A stretch of 64,000 bases of DNA from Halorussus rarus (GTDB lineage: Archaea; Halobacteriota; Halobacteria; Halobacteriales; Haladaptataceae). The stretch is taken from assembly GCF_003369835.1 (NCBI RefSeq), contig NZ_QPMJ01000005.1:81232-145231 (forward strand). The letters run 5' to 3'. A program made the translations under genes and the position numbers. Below, one piece after another: positions 60,325 to 64,000 of the stretch. The number at the start of each line of letters is the position of its first letter. Within the stretch, counting starts at the first letter, position 1. The notes under the pieces were generated by a model. That model ran no database searches. It saw nothing but the letters and a program-made list of their open reading frames with translations, and was not told the origin of the DNA.

Positions 60325-61026
60325 TCAGAACAACTTGACGGTTGCGTCGGTTCGGGACTCGACGTCGCTCGCGAACGCGTCGGCGTCAGTCTCGATCCGT
60401 TCGAAGGTGTCGCTGACGTCGGGGAAGTCCTTCCGGGTGTTGTAGTGGACCGGGAGGACCAGTTCCGGATCGACGCTCTCCGCAAATTCGGCCGCTTCCC
60501 GTCTGTCCATGGTGAAACTCCCGCCGATCGGCGGAATGAAGACGTCCGCTTCGACGTCGGCGAGTTCGTCGAGGAAGTCGGTGTCGCTGGCGAAGTACAC
60601 GTCCACGCCGTCGATCGTCAGCAGGAGACCGATGACCTCCCCCTCGGCGTGGAACGGGTCGCCGCTCTCTCGGACGTGCTCGCCGTCAGGATCGTTGTAC
60701 GCCGGGAGCGCGCGGGCGCGGATGCGGTCGTTCACGTCGACCTCACCGTCGGCCGGAATCGGCGTAACGTCGAGGTCGAGTTCGTCCGTGTCGATCTGGT
60801 CGTACGCGGCGACGGTCGTGTCCTGCGTGGCAATCGACCGGATCGCGTCCGGGTCGTAGTGGTCGTAGTCGTCGTGGCTCACGAGGACGACGTCGGCCGC
60901 TTTCGGATCGTCCCCGAGAACTGGACTCCAGGGATCGATGTACGTGACCTGTCCGTCGTCGGTCGTGACGACGACCGTTGCGTGGCCGGGACGCTCGAAC
61001 GTGAGGGTCTCGAAGTTGACCTCCAT
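60325..61026 (-). CDS. MBL-fold metal-dependent hydrolase, UPF0173/UlaG-like
   Basis: A 233-residue metallo-beta-lactamase-fold protein. It shows the FERPGHATVVVTTDDG start, DPWSPVLGD, the metal motif SHDDYDHYDPDAI (an HxHxDH variant with Asp at the second His), FASDTDF, and a final PVHYNTRKDFP. UlaG-type members open lactones; others hydrolyse phosphodiesters. Here a lactone or CoA-thioester role in the acid pathway is possible but unproven. It converges with the CoA-transferase at 59042 (68 bp). Confidence 0.85.
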   Translation of the reverse strand: MEVNFETLTFERPGHATVVVTTDDGQVTYIDPWSPVLGDDPKAADVVLVSHDDYDHYDPDAIRSIATQDTTVAAYDQIDTDELDLDVTPIPADGEVDVNDRIRARALPAYNDPDGEHVRESGDPFHAEGEVIGLLLTIDGVDVYFASDTDFLDELADVEADVFIPPIGGSFTMDRREAAEFAESVDPELVLPVHYNTRKDFPDVSDTFERIETDADAFASDVESRTDATVKLF

Positions 61027-61214
61027 AGTTGTCGGTATCCATGTACGGCTACATTAAACTAGTTATAACGGGGGTGATTGATGCGGGGTGGTACTATCCA
61101 GAATCGGACAGTAGCACCGATGCACGCCGCCATCAGGATGTGGGATAGCGGATTCGAATGTGCGACGGCGGAAGTGGAGCCCGGACGCAGAAATCGAACG
61201 CGGTTGCGGACGGC

Positions 61215-63335
61215 CTAGATGAGATCGCCGATGTCTTCGTCGTCCTTCATCGGGAAGTAGCAGGCTTTCCTGTGCTCCGTCGACTCGGCAGTTTCACCGT
61301 TCCCGTCGGCACGCTTCATCTGGGACTGGGCGGGTTCGGCGGCGGTGAGTTCAGGGTCGGTCTGGCGGCACTCCCCCTGCGCGTGCGGGCAACGCGGAGC
61401 GAAGTTGCATCCCTCGGGGAGGTCGACAGGGTCCGGTGGTTCGCCCGGCAGGAGGATGGGCTGGCGGTCCTTGGTCGGGTCCTGGTCCGGGGAGGCGGCC
61501 AGCAGAGCCGCGGTGTACGGATGGCGGGGACTGGTGATGACGTCCTTACTGTTGCCCACTTCGACTAGCCGCCCCAGATACATGATCGCCAATCTGTCGG
61601 AGACGTGGGCGAGGCTCGCCAGGTCGTGGGAGATGTAGAGGATGCCGATATCCTCCTTCCGGGAGAGTCGCTTGAAGAGGTTCAGGAGCCCCATCTTCAG
61701 TGAGACGTCGAGCATCGACGCTGGTTCGTCGCACACGATAAAGTCGGGTTCCACAGCGAGCGCACGGGCGACCGCAACCCGCTGTCGCTCTCCGCCGCTG
61801 AGCTCGTGGGGATACTTCTCGAGATACCGCTCGGCCGGCCCGAGCCCGACCTCCTCAAGCGTCTCGATTACCTTCTGTTGGCGGCTGCCGTCCTTGGCGT
61901 CGTAGAGGTCGTGGATCTTGAGCGGTTCGGTGATGAGCCGCCGCACCCGTTGGCGCGGGTTCAGCGAATCGAACGGGTCCTGGAAGACGAACTGAACGTC
62001 CTTGCGGAACTGTTGCATGTCCTTCTCCCGGTACTCGGCTATATCGTCGCCCTTGAACAGAATCTCGCCGTCGGTCGGATCCTCGAGCCGCACGACCGTC
62101 TCTCCGAGGGTGGACTTCCCGCACCCGCTCTCGCCAGCGAGGCCAACGATCTCCGACCGGTGAACGTTTATATCGACGCCGTCGACGGCTTTGACGTAGT
62201 CCGGTTCCGCTCCCGAAAGCTTGTCAGTAAGCGGCTGGTAGAGGGGGTACCACTTCTTGAGCTCGTTCGTCTCGAGGATGAGCTCGCCCGCGGTGTCATC
62301 GTGCGACTCCCCCTCGTCCGCCGGGGTGGTCCCCCAGGTCTCGGGCTCCCGGGCGAGTGCTCGCATCTCCTCGTGCTCGTCTGCGAAGTGACACGCCGAC
62401 TGCTGGTCGGCACCCTCGACGTCGACGAGAGGTGGATGTTCGGCTTCGCACTCCTCCTCAGCGAACGGACACCGCTCCCTGAAGACGCACTCCGTCGGTT
62501 CCGATTCGAGGACTGGAGGCGATCCGGGAATCGAGACGGGGCTGTTGTCGATGTTGTCGAGTTCGGGGAACGAGTTCTTCAGCCCCATCGTGTAGGGGTT
62601 CGACGGCGAGTTTAGCACCTGCTCAGTACTCCCTTGCTCCATGACCTTCCCCCCGTACAGGATAGATAGCTTGTCGGCCATCTCGGCGATCACGCCGATG
62701 TCGTGGGTTATCATCAGCAGTGATGCACCGGTTCGCTCCTGCATCTCCAGGATCTTCGAGTGGATCTTGTCCTGGACGATGACGTCGAGGCCGGTCGTCG
62801 GCTCGTCGGCGATGATGAGTTTTGGCTCCAACGCCATCGCCATCGCGATCGTCACTCGTTGGCGCATTCCACCGCTGAACTCGTGAGGATAATCGTCGAT
62901 GCGGTTCGAGTCGAGTCCGACGGTATCGAACACCTCCTTGACTCGCTCGCGTGCCTCCTTCTTCGAGACGTCGCGGTGTTTCCGGATCGCCTGGACGATC
63001 TGGCTTCCCGTCGACATCACGGGGTCAAGCGCGTCCATCGCACTCTGTGGGATGTAGGCGATGTCCTCCCACCGCAGATGCTGCTGCTCTTTCGCCTCCA
63101 TTCCGAGCATGTCGTGTCCGTCGAACTGCACCCTACTTTCCTCACCGACGGACCCGTTGTTGGGCAGGAGTCCGAGAACGGCGTCCCCGATAGTGGATTT
63201 TCCGCTTCCGCTTTCGCCGACGAGACCGTATATCTCCCCCTCCTCGATGTCGAACGAGACCCCGTTCACCGCGTACACTCGCCGTTCTTCGGTACGGTAC
63301 GTGACGGTGAGATCGTCGACTTCTAACAGGGACAT
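61215..63335 (-). CDS. dppDF: Fused oligopeptide ABC ATPases (DppD-DppF in one chain)
   Basis: A 706-residue protein containing two complete nucleotide-binding domains. The first has Walker A GESGSGKST (40-48), signature EFSGGMRQRV, Walker B LIIADEPTTGLD, and an oligopeptide-type C-terminal region with the Cys cluster 'ECVFRERCPFAEEEC' that binds Fe-S in some relatives. The second has Walker A GESGCGKST (about 401-409), signature ELSGGERQRV, Walker B FIVCDEPASMLD, and a second Cys-rich tail CNFAPRCPHAQGEC. It should power the dppBC permeases at 54.7-56.6 kb. It is separated from them by a CoA-transferase and an MBL gene. Confidence 0.92.
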   Translation of the reverse strand: MSLLEVDDLTVTYRTEERRVYAVNGVSFDIEEGEIYGLVGESGSGKSTIGDAVLGLLPNNGSVGEESRVQFDGHDMLGMEAKEQQHLRWEDIAYIPQSAMDALDPVMSTGSQIVQAIRKHRDVSKKEARERVKEVFDTVGLDSNRIDDYPHEFSGGMRQRVTIAMAMALEPKLIIADEPTTGLDVIVQDKIHSKILEMQERTGASLLMITHDIGVIAEMADKLSILYGGKVMEQGSTEQVLNSPSNPYTMGLKNSFPELDNIDNSPVSIPGSPPVLESEPTECVFRERCPFAEEECEAEHPPLVDVEGADQQSACHFADEHEEMRALAREPETWGTTPADEGESHDDTAGELILETNELKKWYPLYQPLTDKLSGAEPDYVKAVDGVDINVHRSEIVGLAGESGCGKSTLGETVVRLEDPTDGEILFKGDDIAEYREKDMQQFRKDVQFVFQDPFDSLNPRQRVRRLITEPLKIHDLYDAKDGSRQQKVIETLEEVGLGPAERYLEKYPHELSGGERQRVAVARALAVEPDFIVCDEPASMLDVSLKMGLLNLFKRLSRKEDIGILYISHDLASLAHVSDRLAIMYLGRLVEVGNSKDVITSPRHPYTAALLAASPDQDPTKDRQPILLPGEPPDPVDLPEGCNFAPRCPHAQGECRQTDPELTAAEPAQSQMKRADGNGETAESTEHRKACYFPMKDDEDIGDLI

Positions 63336-63555
63336 GGCTAAACGGACCCCCGTTTCTCGGTCACGCTCGCGGTCCCGCGGTTGTGCTCCGGGACGCGATG
63401 AGCCCCATCGCTACAGTGTAGCATACCACATAGACTTGTACCGGGCAGACATATAAATTTGCATCCCAAGCGACCGCGGCTCCCGGCCGAGACGACGATA
63501 GAGGGGACGACGCGAACATCTCCGCCGGCTTCCCGTCGCTACCCGGTGTCGGTGA

Positions 63556-63568
63556 CCGATAAATATAC
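63556..63568 (+). promoter_or_regulatory. TATA box of the truncated CoA-transferase gene
   Basis: CCGATAAATATAC is centred about 34 nt before the ATG at 63596. No such element is shared with the upstream region of the duplicate at 59042. Confidence 0.55.
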
Positions 63569-63595
63569 GGGCTTCCCCCGAGCATTGATACGTGA

Positions 63596-64000
63596 ATGCA
63601 ACCCACGGAAAGCGAGCAGCCGTTAGAAGGCCTTACGGTCATCGACTGCGCATCGCTGTTGGCCGGGCCGTGGACCGCCACCCTGTTGGGCGACTTCGGC
63701 GCCGAAGTCATCAAAATCGAACACCCGAATGGAGATGGCATCCGCCACCACGGCGACTACGACGAGGAACTCCACTGGAAGGCCCTCGGCCGCAACAAAA
63801 AGAGCGTCTGCATCGACCTCCACTACGAAGACGGACAGGAGACGGTTCAGGAGTTGGTGGAGGAGGCGGACGTGTTCATCGAGAACTTCCGGCCGGGCCG
63901 ACTCGAGGAGTGGAACCTCGGTTGGGAGACCCTCTCGGAGATCAACCCGGAACTGGTGATGGTCCGGACCACCGGCTTCGGCCAGACCGGCCCCTACAAG
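63596..64000 (+). CDS. Class III CoA-transferase, copy 2 (cut by window end)
   Basis: The first 135 codons are seen. After MQPTE the sequence SEQPLEGLTVIDCASLLAGP continues nearly identical to copy 1. The main differences are a few silent sites and a short changed stretch (YEDGQETVQELV against YEEGQQLVQELV in copy 1). The end, including the catalytic Asp, lies beyond the window, so it cannot be known if the gene is complete. It is divergent from the fused ATPase gene (260 bp), echoing copy 1's position beside the binding-protein operon. Confidence 0.88.
   Translation, partial: MQPTESEQPLEGLTVIDCASLLAGPWTATLLGDFGAEVIKIEHPNGDGIRHHGDYDEELHWKALGRNKKSVCIDLHYEDGQETVQELVEEADVFIENFRPGRLEEWNLGWETLSEINPELVMVRTTGFGQTGPYK

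Overview
The window is from a haloarchaeon (class Halobacteria). It has very high GC, strongly acidic proteins, archaeal TATA boxes about 25-35 nt ahead of start codons, a haloarchaeal Orc1/Cdc6 initiator with an origin-repeat array, and Tat lipoprotein signals. No rRNA, tRNA, CRISPR array or intact insertion sequence was seen. An initiator beside its own origin, with almost only catabolic and transport genes, fits a megaplasmid, a secondary chromosome or an accessory origin; the window alone cannot decide.

0-5 kb: the end of a small gene, Orc1/Cdc6 (minus), a replication origin (AT-rich unwinding region flanked by eight origin-recognition-box-like repeats), an aldehyde dehydrogenase and an HTH regulator whose 3' end is repeated in tandem.

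5-33.5 kb is an aromatic/organic-acid block. It holds a fused GlcD/GlcF-type dehydrogenase, an IclR regulator, a UbiA-like prenyltransferase, an AMP-forming acyl-CoA ligase, an SLC13-type carrier, and LivG. It continues with a split ADP-forming acyl-CoA synthetase operon that ends in a hotdog thioesterase, gentisate 1,2-dioxygenase, LivK-LivH-LivM plus LivF, and a fumarylacetoacetase-family hydrolase. A soluble PAS-MCP transducer, an SDR, an FAD aromatic hydroxylase, an ACMSD-type amidohydrolase and an extradiol dioxygenase complete it. Together these suggest uptake of an aromatic acid, CoA activation, ring hydroxylation, CoA removal to gentisate and ring cleavage.

33.5-44.3 kb is acyl-CoA metabolism. 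A glutaryl-CoA dehydrogenase is paired with a class III CoA-transferase (glutarate to crotonyl-CoA), with SDR, ThDP enzyme, IclR, enoyl-CoA hydratase and another CoA-transferase. Between 40.3 and 43.0 kb lie two chimeric pseudogenes (CoA-transferase/acyl-CoA dehydrogenase and HAD/Ldh2) and a broken membrane-protein gene, a small recombination graveyard.

44.5-64 kb looks like an accessory acid-utilisation island. It has a PPC-domain protein, an IclR, three MFS carriers interleaved with a CitE-like lyase and an enolase-superfamily dehydratase, then two tandem CitE-like lyases. A dipeptide-type ABC transporter follows; its binding protein appears circularly permuted and its two ATPases are fused. 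Two nearly identical CoA-transferase genes (the second cut by the window end) flank the ATPase gene and an MBL-fold hydrolase. Import, CoA transfer and C-C cleavage by CitE-type lyases would form an unassigned (hydroxy)acid pathway.
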